Under the pieces are notes generated by a model, which searched no databases, was not told the DNA's origin, and worked only from the letters and a program-made list of their open reading frames with translations. Of a DNA stretch of 14,049 bases, positions 7,908 through 14,033 are shown piece after piece. Both the position numbers and the translations under genes were made by a program. Origin of the DNA: Planctomycetales bacterium (GTDB lineage Bacteria; Planctomycetota; SBBH01); NCBI GenBank assembly GCA_005239795.1, contig SBBH01000086.1:1-14049 (forward strand), read 5' to 3'. Every line of letters begins with the position of its first letter. Position 1 is the stretch's first letter.

Positions 7908-9491
7908 ATGAGCCGAAAAGGCCTCGCCGTCGCGATGATCCTGGCCGTCGTCTTCTCGGCGCACGCCGGGAGCCTCGCCGGCGTTTTCGCCTGGGACGAC
8001 TGGCAGGTGGTCTGGGGAATTTTCGAGGCCCCCGTCCATTCCTTGGGGGCGCGGGCGCTCCGGCACTGGACGATCCTCTGGGACCACTGGGTCTGGCAGG
8101 GAAACCCGTTCGGATACCACTTGACGAACCTCCTTCTGCACGGCGCCGGCGCGGTGGGGGTATGGGCCCTGGCGGGATCTCTCGCCCTGGGGTCCCGCGC
8201 GGCGCTCATCGCGGGGCTCGCCTACGGGGTCCACCCGATCCTCTGCGAATCGCTCGCCAATGTCGCCAACCGCAAGGAATCGCTCCTGGTGCTTTTAGTC
8301 ACGGCCTCGCTCCTTTTGTTTTTGAGGGGCCGAGGGCGTGTGGGGCTTTGGGCCAGTTTCGTTTGTTTTGTGCTGGCGATCTTCGCGAAAGAGACCGCCG
8401 TGGCGGCGCCCGCGCTTTTTTTTCTCTGTGACCTCGCGCGGCGGCGTTCCCGGCGCGCCGTGCGGTTTGGGGACCACCTTCCCTTCTGGGGGGCGGCCGC
8501 CGTGGGGGGATGGGCGTTCCTCCTGCGCACGCTCGGGACTGATCCGGCGGAGCGCCTCGCACAGGTGGGGAGCTGGGGTCTTTCGAGAGGGGATCTCGTG
8601 CTCCTGTCGGCAGAAGGGTTCTGGCGGTCGGTCGCGCTTCTGGCCTTCCCGGCGGGGCTTTCGGCGGAGCATCCCTTCGCCTGGCGCGCGGGGGCCGGCC
8701 TGCCGGCCCTATTGCTCTTGGGGCTCTTCTCTGCCGCGGCACTCTGGCGCTTGGCGCGCTATCCCGGCGTGGGATGGACCTGGAGCGCCGGGTGGCTCTG
8801 GGCCGTCGCGGCCTGGCTCCCCGCGTCGGTCGCGGTGGATGCCGCCGCCTTCACGGTCGCGGAGCGGTACTGGGCGCTCCCCTGGGCGGGGCTCGCCCTG
8901 TGCGGGGGTGGGTCCCTGGAACGGACCGAGAGGCGCTTTCGGAGGGGGGGGCTCGCCGCGGCTTTGGTCCTTTTGGGCTTGTGGGTCGCCGGGAGCGCCC
9001 GGCGAGACCGGGATTGGCGAAGCGACATTGCGCTGGCGCCGGCGACTCTCCGAATCCATCCGCGTTCGTGGATGGCGCGCCTCAGCCGCGCCAACGTCCT
9101 GGGGTATCGCTTCGGACGCGCGGTCGAGGCCCAGGGGCAGTTCGCGCGGGCCTACGAGATCGAGCCGCGCTCTCCGCATGTTTTGTATCACTGGGGGCGG
9201 TGGGATCTTTTTCAGGGGCGTCTGATTCCGGCGCGCGCGCGGTTTAAGGAGGCGTATGCGCGGGGGTATGTCTCGGCCCTGTTCTTTGCCGACGCGGTCG
9301 ACGCCGCTGTGAGAGGCCAGGAGTTAGCGGAGGCGTCGGCCTGGCTGACAGAAGCCGGCCGGATCGGGAGGGGGGGGCCGGCGCTCGCGGCACGGTTGTC
9401 GGCGCTGGAAGCGGCTTGGGAGAAGGACAATGTTCAGGGGCCGGCCCGTGAGGAGGTCTCGGCCTGGATCAGGAATCAGTCCGAAAAATAA
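7908..9491 (+). CDS. GT-C membrane glycosyltransferase, TMTC-like, with TPR-like tail
   Basis: Integral membrane protein of 527 residues with about nine or more hydrophobic segments between residues 5 and 362 and a soluble helical C-terminal part. It resembles the TMTC/PMT-like GT-C group, which transfers a sugar from a polyprenyl-phosphate donor on the outer face of the membrane. Evidence: an Asp pair in the first loop (FAWDDW, 28-33), GYHLTNLLLH (69-78), HPILCESLANVANRKE (109-124), FAKET (159-163), FPAGLSAEH (247-255) and AERYWALPW (318-326). After RDRDW (366-370) come paired helices with TPR character (about 385-465). The gene starts on the base after the GT4 stop. The GT2 gene upstream could supply the lipid-linked sugar. 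The acceptor is unknown. Its stop lies 10 bases from that of a convergent gene. Confidence 0.82.
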   Translation: MSRKGLAVAMILAVVFSAHAGSLAGVFAWDDWQVVWGIFEAPVHSLGARALRHWTILWDHWVWQGNPFGYHLTNLLLHGAGAVGVWALAGSLALGSRAALIAGLAYGVHPILCESLANVANRKESLLVLLVTASLLLFLRGRGRVGLWASFVCFVLAIFAKETAVAAPALFFLCDLARRRSRRAVRFGDHLPFWGAAAVGGWAFLLRTLGTDPAERLAQVGSWGLSRGDLVLLSAEGFWRSVALLAFPAGLSAEHPFAWRAGAGLPALLLLGLFSAAALWRLARYPGVGWTWSAGWLWAVAAWLPASVAVDAAAFTVAERYWALPWAGLALCGGGSLERTERRFRRGGLAAALVLLGLWVAGSARRDRDWRSDIALAPATLRIHPRSWMARLSRANVLGYRFGRAVEAQGQFARAYEIEPRSPHVLYHWGRWDLFQGRLIPARARFKEAYARGYVSALFFADAVDAAVRGQELAEASAWLTEAGRIGRGGPALAARLSALEAAWEKDNVQGPAREEVSAWIRNQSEK

Positions 9492-9501
9492 TTCAGCGGG
9501 C

Positions 9502-10251
9502 TTAGTGGGAAACGAAACAGCCCCCCCCGGGGTCGCTCGAGTCGTCGTCCTGGTCGTTTGAGATCTTGGTCCAGTAAGCGAAATAAGTGCTGTTCTTGTC
9601 TGGGGCGCCATTCAGCCACCGCGCGACCTGTACGTTGGAACATTGCTTCTTATCGAGATTCATGCACGCGTTGAATGCGTGCTTTGGATCGGTGGTGGGG
9701 TCGAGGTCGTTGTCAGCGATGAGATAGCCGATCTGTCCTCCTCCCCCTTCGGTGGCGAGGCACGACCCGCCGTAGTCGGGGTGGGTGGGTTGAAACCCTT
9801 GCGTGCTGGTGAACTGGCCCGTCGGCGTGAGCGTGAACTTTCCGTAGACAATCTTCTCGTCTTTATTGAGCTTTACGCCGACGTTGACGAGATTGCCGAA
9901 ATCGTCGATCACGATATGGCAATCCGACTTATACGATTCGTGTATGCCGATGGTGGTGTCTTCCAGGTCACAGAAGGGGGTTTCATTTTTCGGGGGGGAT
10001 GTGTAGAACCCCCCATCGCAGAGGTTTCCACTGGTCCCTTCATTGAGGCCCCATGTGGCGCAGGCGGTAGGCTCGACGAAAGGAGGGACACCGTCTTGTG
10101 TGACCGTGTGGTAGAGCGTGAGGTACCAAGTTCCTGCGACGTCATCCGACTCAAATGGGGAATCGGCAAGCGAGATCCCCACCATGCAGAGCAGAGCGGT
10201 AACCAAGACCCAGGCCAGATCGCTTCGCGTCCGGCGCGCGGGGCTACTCAT
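9502..10251 (-). CDS. Secreted cysteine-rich protein of unknown function
   Basis: I do not recognise the family. The 249-residue product has a basic N terminus (RR and R within residues 6-9), a hydrophobic core (about 12-28) and a plausible signal-peptidase site after ISLA (29). The mature part has eight Cys (64, 78, 94, 111, 164, 196, 204, 245), an even number that fits disulfides outside the cytoplasm, many Gly, Asp, Thr and aromatic residues, and no membrane helix. It ends in an acidic stretch then DPGGGCFVSH, reminiscent of GGGCF-type C termini of some exported proteins but without the usual continuation. GC in sampled 60-base windows (about 47-58%) is well below the flanking genes, suggesting separate ancestry. 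It has its own promoter. Its 3' end converges on the GT-C gene with 10 bases between. Confidence 0.82.
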   Translation of the reverse strand: MSSPARRTRSDLAWVLVTALLCMVGISLADSPFESDDVAGTWYLTLYHTVTQDGVPPFVEPTACATWGLNEGTSGNLCDGGFYTSPPKNETPFCDLEDTTIGIHESYKSDCHIVIDDFGNLVNVGVKLNKDEKIVYGKFTLTPTGQFTSTQGFQPTHPDYGGSCLATEGGGGQIGYLIADNDLDPTTDPKHAFNACMNLDKKQCSNVQVARWLNGAPDKNSTYFAYWTKISNDQDDDSSDPGGGCFVSH

Positions 10252-10258
10252 TAAGCAA

Positions 10259-10288
10259 ATTCTAGCATCTGGCCGGCGGCGCCCTCAA
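10259..10288 (-). promoter_or_regulatory. Promoter of the secreted-protein gene, leaderless geometry
   Basis: Read on the minus strand, TTGAGG (10288-10283) and TGC-TAGAAT (10267-10259) form a -35 and an extended -10 with an 18-base spacer. The -10 ends 7 bases before the ATG. The -35 overlaps the stop codon of the MoaD-MoaE gene. No Shine-Dalgarno fits in the remaining 7 bases. Confidence 0.6.
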
Positions 10289-10965
10289 CGATTCTCGGAA
10301 TTTTCGGTTTTTTGGGGAAGAGTCTGAGAGCGGCCCGGCTCTTCTGGCGCGATCTTCCAGATCGGCACGATTTCTTTCAAGCGCTCGACTGCGAAGCGGC
10401 AGGCCTCGAAGGCGGCCTCGCGGCGCTCGCTCGCGACGGCGATCGCCAGGGCCGCTTCGCCCGCCGGGATCTCGCCGTGGCGGTGGCCGATCCGGATCTC
10501 CCGGATCGGAAAGCGCGCCAGCGTCTCGTCGCAGACCGCCTCGAGTTTTTTCTCGGCCATGCCGGGGTAGATCTCGTAGGTGAGCGAGCGGATCGGAGTT
10601 CCCTTTTCGTCGGGGCGCACGATGCCGGTGAAAGTGACGCAGGCTCCCGCGCCGTGCCCTGTGATCTCGGCGGCGAGCCGCTGGGCGTTCAAAGGAGCCC
10701 GCTCGATCCGGGCGCGCCCCGATCCTCCTGAGACAGGGGGAAGGAGAGCGACCACATCCCCTTCCTGGAGAGGGGTTTCCTCCGAGGCGAACTCCTCGTT
10801 GACGGCGATCTTGAGGCGCGCGCGCCAGGGGACCAGGTCCGCATGGCGGCTCTCAAGGGTCTTCCAAAGGTCGCCCGCTGAGACCCCATCGCGGATCGTG
10901 AGGATCTCTTCCCCCGTCCCTGTCGCCTGGCGCAGGCCCGCGAAATAGAGCACACGCACGCGCAT
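10285..10965 (-). CDS. moaE: Molybdopterin synthase, MoaD-MoaE fusion
   Basis: Single 226-residue chain joining both subunits of molybdopterin synthase, which inserts two sulfurs into cyclic pyranopterin monophosphate to make the molybdenum cofactor. Residues 1-81 are a MoaD/ubiquitin-like domain (MRVRVLYFAGLRQ at the start, ending VSGG at 78-81). From about 86 the MoaE domain has ACVTFTGIVR (108-117), YEIYPGMAEKKL (130-141), HRHG (161-164) and SERREAAFEACRFAVERLKEI (within 179-199), with K197 and K204 in PIWK spaced like the two catalytic lysines of E. coli MoaE. MoaD needs a free C-terminal Gly-Gly for thiocarboxylation, so the chain should be cut after G81; mycobacterial MoaX is a known precedent. 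The start was placed where the MoaD fold begins; the frame stays open upstream but runs antisense to mcsA. No other cofactor gene is near. Confidence 0.93.
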   Translation of the reverse strand: MRVRVLYFAGLRQATGTGEEILTIRDGVSAGDLWKTLESRHADLVPWRARLKIAVNEEFASEETPLQEGDVVALLPPVSGGSGRARIERAPLNAQRLAAEITGHGAGACVTFTGIVRPDEKGTPIRSLTYEIYPGMAEKKLEAVCDETLARFPIREIRIGHRHGEIPAGEAALAIAVASERREAAFEACRFAVERLKEIVPIWKIAPEEPGRSQTLPQKTENSENR

Positions 10966-10972
10966 GAGGCGA

Positions 10973-10978
10973 AGAATA
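10973..10978 (-). promoter_or_regulatory. Probable -10 box of the MoaD-MoaE gene
   Basis: TATTCT on the minus strand (4 of 6 consensus) ends 7 bases before the ATG at 10965, the same placement as at four other genes here. The -35 region at 17 bases (TGGCCT, 11001-10996) is weak. Together with the mcsA promoter it makes a divergent 120-base control region, in which nothing else was recognised. Confidence 0.4.
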
Positions 10979-11047
10979 CAGGAAGGCGAAGACGGAGGCC
11001 ACGTTCGTCGTTCGTCGATCGAGGAAGTCCAGTACAAGAAATCGGCC

Positions 11048-11076
11048 TTAAGACTTTCGAGCCAAACCACTAGAAT
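11048..11076 (+). promoter_or_regulatory. Promoter of the mcsA-mcsB operon
   Basis: TTAAGA (11048-11053, 4 of 6) and TAGAAT (11071-11076, 5 of 6) are separated by exactly 17 bases. The -10 ends 9 bases before the mcsA ATG, so the leader would be about 2-3 bases. No CtsR-like heptad repeat operator was seen between 10966 and 11085. Confidence 0.55.
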
Positions 11077-11085
11077 CCGGGGGCC

Positions 11086-11595
11086 ATGATCCTTTGCGAA
11101 CTCTGTAAGCAACAACCTTCGACGCTCCACCTCACCGAGATCACGAACGGCGTCAAAAAGGAGCTGCACTTGTGCGCCAAATGCGCCAACCAAAAAGGGA
11201 TCACCTTTCAGAGCCACTTTTCGCTTCCCGATTTCCTGGGAGGGCAGGCCGAGACCCCCCAGGCCAAATCGAAGAAGCTCCCCGGCGTCCAGTGCCCGCA
11301 CTGCGAAATCACCTATGCCCAGTTCCGGCAAGTGGGGCGGCTAGGGTGCCCCAAGGACTACGCGGTCTTCCGCAAGATGCTCTTTCCCTTCATCGAGCGG
11401 ATCCACGGGAGCGTCCAGCACACCGGGAAGGTCCCCAGCCGCGCCTCCGAAAGCGATCCTGCGGCCGCCTCTGCCCGGGCGATGGCGGCCCTGCGCCGGA
11501 AGCTCTCCAACGCGATCGAGCGGGAGGCCTATGAGGAGGCGGCCCAGGTCCGCGACGAGATCCGCCGTCTGGAAGAGCAAACCCCCCAGGAGTGA
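11086..11595 (+). CDS. mcsA: McsA, zinc-binding activator of arginine kinase McsB
   Basis: Partner and activator of the protein-arginine kinase encoded next. The 169 residues show N-terminal zinc pairs CELC (4-7) and CAKC (30-33), then CPHC (70-73) and GRLGCPKDY (84-92), and a C-terminal UVR motif (about 136-165, with EAYEEAAQVRDEIRRLE). In Bacillus-type McsA the last pair is CxxC; here the final position is Asp 91, so the second site has three Cys plus a possible Asp. The linker around 112-132 is Ala/Ser-rich and probably flexible. It is followed after 7 bases by mcsB. The start is supported by the adjacent promoter. The product would often be labelled only as a UvrB/UvrC motif protein; neighbourhood and cysteine layout make McsA the better call. 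Confidence 0.9.
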   Translation: MILCELCKQQPSTLHLTEITNGVKKELHLCAKCANQKGITFQSHFSLPDFLGGQAETPQAKSKKLPGVQCPHCEITYAQFRQVGRLGCPKDYAVFRKMLFPFIERIHGSVQHTGKVPSRASESDPAAASARAMAALRRKLSNAIEREAYEEAAQVRDEIRRLEEQTPQE

Positions 11596-11602
11596 GCTCT
11601 GC

Positions 11603-12649
11603 ATGGACCCGCTGAGCGGCACCGTCGGGGAATGGTTGAAAGGCACCGGGCCGGAGTCCGACATCGTCATCAGCACCCGCGTGCGCCTGGCGCGCAATGT
11701 CAAGGGGGAGCCGTTCGTGAACCGCGCCTCGGCCGCCCAGCGCGCCAAGCTCGAGCGGGGGTTGAGGGAGGCGGTCGAGGCCTCCGGAGTCCTGGCGAAG
11801 ATGCTCTACTTTGACATGACCTCCGCAAGCGAGATCGACCGCGCGTTCCTCGTGGAGCGGCACTTGATCAGCCGGGACCTGGCCGGCGGCGAGGGGCCCC
11901 GCGGGGTGGCCGTCAACCCCTCGGAGAACGTCAGCATCATGATCAACGAGGAGGACCACCTGCGGATCCAGGTGATCAAATCGGGTTTGCAGACCCGCCC
12001 CACCTGGAACCGGATCGACCGGATCGACGACACGATCGAGAAGAGCGTCTCCTATGCCTTCTCGCCGCAACTGGGGTATCTGACCGCCTGCCCCACGAAT
12101 GTCGGGACGGCGATGCGCGTGTCAGTGATGATGCACCTGCCGGCGCTGGTGATCACCAAGGAGATCGAGCGGGTCTTCTACGCCGTCTCCAAGATCAACC
12201 TTGCGGTGCGGGGTCTCTTTGGCGAGGGGTCGCAGGCGGCGAGCGATTTCTTCCAGATCTCGAACCAGATCGCCCTGGGGCGCACCGAGGAGCAGATCCT
12301 GCAGACGATCGAAAGCGTCATCCCCAACGTCGTCGAGTACGAGCGCCGCTCGCGCGACGCGCTCCTCAAGGAGAGCCGCGCCAAGCTCGAGGATCGCGTC
12401 TGGCGGGCCTACGGGATCCTGAAGAACGCCCGCATGATCTCCTCGGAGGAGACGATGGAGAAGCTCTCGGCCCTGAGGTTGGGCGTGAACCTGGGGCTTG
12501 TGCGCGATGTCGACATCAAGACCGTGAACGAGTTCTTCATCCTGACCCAGCCGGCGCACCTTCAGAAAAACGCCCATCGGATCTTGGAGCCCAAGGAGCG
12601 CGACGCCGTGCGCGCCGACTACATCCGCCGGAAGCTCGGCGGCGGGTAA
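11603..12649 (+). CDS. mcsB: Protein-arginine kinase McsB
   Basis: Phosphagen-kinase-fold enzyme that phosphorylates arginines on proteins, marking them for ClpCP-type degradation in Gram-positive models. The 348 residues are of normal length. Motifs: nucleotide-binding STRVRLARN (24-32), acidic catalytic NEEDHLRIQ (115-123), CPTNVGTAMR (163-172) around the active-site Cys 163, GLFGEGSQ (204-211) with a second catalytic Glu, and SDFFQISNQIALG (214-226). RDAVRA (333-338) matches the RDXXRA motif described as the allosteric phospho-arginine pocket, so autoregulation is probably kept. AGGAG at 11588-11592, 10 bases before the ATG, is the ribosome binding site; the frame is open further upstream inside mcsA. 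No ctsR or clpC lies alongside, unlike the Bacillus operon. Confidence 0.95.
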   Translation: MDPLSGTVGEWLKGTGPESDIVISTRVRLARNVKGEPFVNRASAAQRAKLERGLREAVEASGVLAKMLYFDMTSASEIDRAFLVERHLISRDLAGGEGPRGVAVNPSENVSIMINEEDHLRIQVIKSGLQTRPTWNRIDRIDDTIEKSVSYAFSPQLGYLTACPTNVGTAMRVSVMMHLPALVITKEIERVFYAVSKINLAVRGLFGEGSQAASDFFQISNQIALGRTEEQILQTIESVIPNVVEYERRSRDALLKESRAKLEDRVWRAYGILKNARMISSEETMEKLSALRLGVNLGLVRDVDIKTVNEFFILTQPAHLQKNAHRILEPKERDAVRADYIRRKLGGG

Positions 12650-12665
12650 TCCTTTAGCCGGCTGT

Positions 12666-12683
12666 AAAAATCGCTGAAGCGAT
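12666..12683 (-). terminator. Intrinsic terminator of the epimerase operon
   Basis: On the minus strand ATCGC-TTCA-GCGAT forms a 5-bp stem with a four-base loop, directly followed by a T run (complement of AAAAA at 12666-12670). It lies about 40 bases beyond the epimerase stop. Read on the plus strand the hairpin lacks a T tract, so it should not terminate mcsB efficiently. Confidence 0.55.
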
Positions 12684-12700
12684 CTGACGAAGGAGAAGAA

Positions 12701-12727
12701 GGGGTCAAGTCTATTTTATAATATTTA
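12701..12727 (+). other. GGGGTCAAGTCT motif with AT-rich tract
   Basis: The 75-base gap between the convergent mcsB and epimerase genes contains GGGGTCAAGTCT followed by a 15-base AT-only stretch, in sharp contrast to the surroundings. From memory, similar GGGGTCARGTCT sequences recur beside IS200-like (REP-associated) transposases in environmental genomes; here no transposase is present. The tract also contains TATAAT (12717-12722), but no gene follows that would use it. Confidence 0.3.
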
Positions 12728-13678
12728 GGTGTGTTGAAACCAATCGACGAACCGCTCAAGTCCTTCGTCGAAGCCGACGCGCGGGGCGTACCCCAGGACC
12801 TGCCGGGCCTTGGCCAGGTCCGCGAGGCTTTCCATCACATCGCCGGGCTGGAGGGGGAGATGTCGGACCCTTAGGGGTTTCCCCAAAAATTTCGCCAGCT
12901 TCTCGGGGATCGACAGAAGCGGGATCGCGCGCCCTGAGCCGAGGTTTACGATCTCGAAGTCGATCGGCCGTTCGATTGCGGCGACGATCCCGGAGACGAT
13001 GTCCGAGACGAAGGTGTAGTCCTTGGGGGTTGCGCCGCTTCCGTAGATCGGGATCTCCTCGCCCGCAGCAATGAGCCGCGCGAACTTGTGGATCGCCATG
13101 TCTGGGCGCTGCCGGGGGCCGTAGGCAGTAAAGAAGCGCAGGCAGACCGAGGGAATGCCGTGGAGTTTGTGGAAGACCCTCACGTGGTGTTCGCCGGCGC
13201 GCTTCGTGGCGCCGTAGGGCGACACAGGGGTTTCGACGGCGTCGTCTTCCGAGAGGGGGGCGCCGGCGTCTTGGGTCTGGCGGCCGTAGACGGAGGACGA
13301 AGAGCTGAAGACGAACCGCTGGACATTGGCGCGACGCGCGTGCTCGAGAATCTCTAGGGTCCCCAGTGTGTTGACGTCGTGGTAGAGGCGGGGCTCATCC
13401 GCTGATGGGCGCACCCCGGCGCGCGCCGCCATGTGCACGACGACCTCTGGGCGCGACTCCTCGAAGGCCCGCGAGACGGCTGCTCGGTCGCGGATGTCGC
13501 CCCGGATGACCCGGACAGCTTTTTGCACGGAGAGCTTCTGGAGATTTTCTTCCTTCAGGTGCGGACTATAGAAGTCATTGAAATCATCCTGGATCGTGAC
13601 GCGGTGCCCCTCCGCGACGAGCGCCTCGCAGACGTGCGAGCCCAGGAATCCTGCGCCGCCGGTCACGAGGACGCGCAT
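12725..13678 (-). CDS. NAD-dependent sugar-nucleotide epimerase (UDP-glucuronate 4-epimerase-like)
   Basis: Extended short-chain dehydrogenase, 317 residues, acting on a nucleotide sugar in the cytosol. It shows the Rossmann motif TGGAGFLG (6-13), VHMAARAGVRPS (81-92), SSSSSVYG (125-132) and the catalytic pair Y155/K159 in SPYGATKR. RFFTAYGPRQRPDMAIHKF (181-199), KDYTFVSDIV (219-228) and the C-terminal GDVMESLADLAKA are typical of UDP-glucuronate or related 4-epimerases, which make precursors for surface polysaccharide. Exact substrate is not certain; a UDP-glucose/GlcNAc epimerase or a dehydratase relative is possible. It starts 7 bases after the stop of the 73-residue gene with no clear Shine-Dalgarno, so it is probably translated by coupling. 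It could feed the glycan genes at 4710-9491. Confidence 0.9.
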   Translation of the reverse strand: MRVLVTGGAGFLGSHVCEALVAEGHRVTIQDDFNDFYSPHLKEENLQKLSVQKAVRVIRGDIRDRAAVSRAFEESRPEVVVHMAARAGVRPSADEPRLYHDVNTLGTLEILEHARRANVQRFVFSSSSSVYGRQTQDAGAPLSEDDAVETPVSPYGATKRAGEHHVRVFHKLHGIPSVCLRFFTAYGPRQRPDMAIHKFARLIAAGEEIPIYGSGATPKDYTFVSDIVSGIVAAIERPIDFEIVNLGSGRAIPLLSIPEKLAKFLGKPLRVRHLPLQPGDVMESLADLAKARQVLGYAPRVGFDEGLERFVDWFQHT

Positions 13679-13685
13679 GGCGCCG

Positions 13686-13907
13686 TCAACGGTTCCAGAA
13701 GCTCTCGAATTCCTCGAGGCTTGAGGTTCCGAGCATTTCGGGGCGGAAGAGTTTTTTGACCACGGGCTTGTCGGTCTTGGTCATTTCCCCTGTCCCTGTG
13801 ATGAAGCTGCATTGGCGCACGACCGTGACGCCGTCCTCCTGGCATTCGTAGAACATCAGGGCTTCCCCCTTGGCAGGGACGAACTGAGCGCCTTTGAAGT
13901 ATTTCAT
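13686..13907 (-). CDS. Small protein of unknown function (73 residues)
   Basis: I do not recognise a family. From the chosen ATG the product begins MKYFKGAQFVPAKGEALMFY and ends FESFWNR. It is soluble, with no signal peptide or membrane segment, and its alternating hydrophobic residues suggest a small beta-rich fold with a C-terminal helix (about 63-72). Two Cys (22, 33) are 10 residues apart, not in a metal motif. The ATG at 13907 was chosen because a perfect TATAAT lies 7 bases upstream; the frame remains open to 13976, but that part would contain the promoter and run into the insertion sequence end. It is the first gene of a two-gene unit with the epimerase, 7 bases apart, which hints at a linked role but does not show one. 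Confidence 0.75.
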   Translation of the reverse strand: MKYFKGAQFVPAKGEALMFYECQEDGVTVVRQCSFITGTGEMTKTDKPVVKKLFRPEMLGTSSLEEFESFWNR

Positions 13908-13914
13908 GGAGGCG

Positions 13915-13920
13915 ATTATA
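13915..13920 (-). promoter_or_regulatory. Perfect -10 box of the 73-residue gene, leaderless geometry
   Basis: TATAAT on the minus strand ends 7 bases before the ATG at 13907, leaving CGCCTCC as the only sequence between them, with no Shine-Dalgarno. No convincing -35 was found at 16-18 bases (GAAACT at 13943-13938 is poor). The insertion sequence end lies about 40 bases further upstream and may have replaced distal promoter elements. Confidence 0.6.
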
Positions 13921-13963
13921 AGGGGCCGTGCGGCAATAGTTTCGCGCGAATGTCCTTCCCGAG

Positions 13964-14001
13964 ACATAGGTAACACAACGTACCGGACACATAGGTAACA
14001 C
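13964..14001. repeat. Two direct 13-bp repeats at the insertion sequence end
   Basis: ACATAGGTAACAC occurs at 13964-13976 and again at 13989-14001, 25 bases apart. Repeated end motifs of this kind usually serve as transposase binding sites. Confidence 0.85.
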
Positions 14002-14033
14002 TTTTCCAGAATGGCGTCGAGAGGAGGGGCTCG

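Noticed and set aside
9643..10254. 203-codon plus-strand frame opposite the secreted protein
   Set aside because: The minus-strand product has a signal peptide, an even set of cysteines in its mature part and a promoter; the plus-strand frame has no recognisable features.
10966..11331. N-terminal extension of the MoaD-MoaE protein
   Set aside because: It runs antisense through the start of mcsA; the MoaD fold begins exactly at the ATG at 10965, which has a -10 box upstream.
12665..12684. The hairpin as terminator for mcsB on the plus strand
   Set aside because: On that strand no T run follows the stem; the T tract exists only on the minus strand.
13908..13976. 23-codon extension of the small minus-strand protein
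   Set aside because: It would include the TATAAT box and reach into the insertion sequence end.
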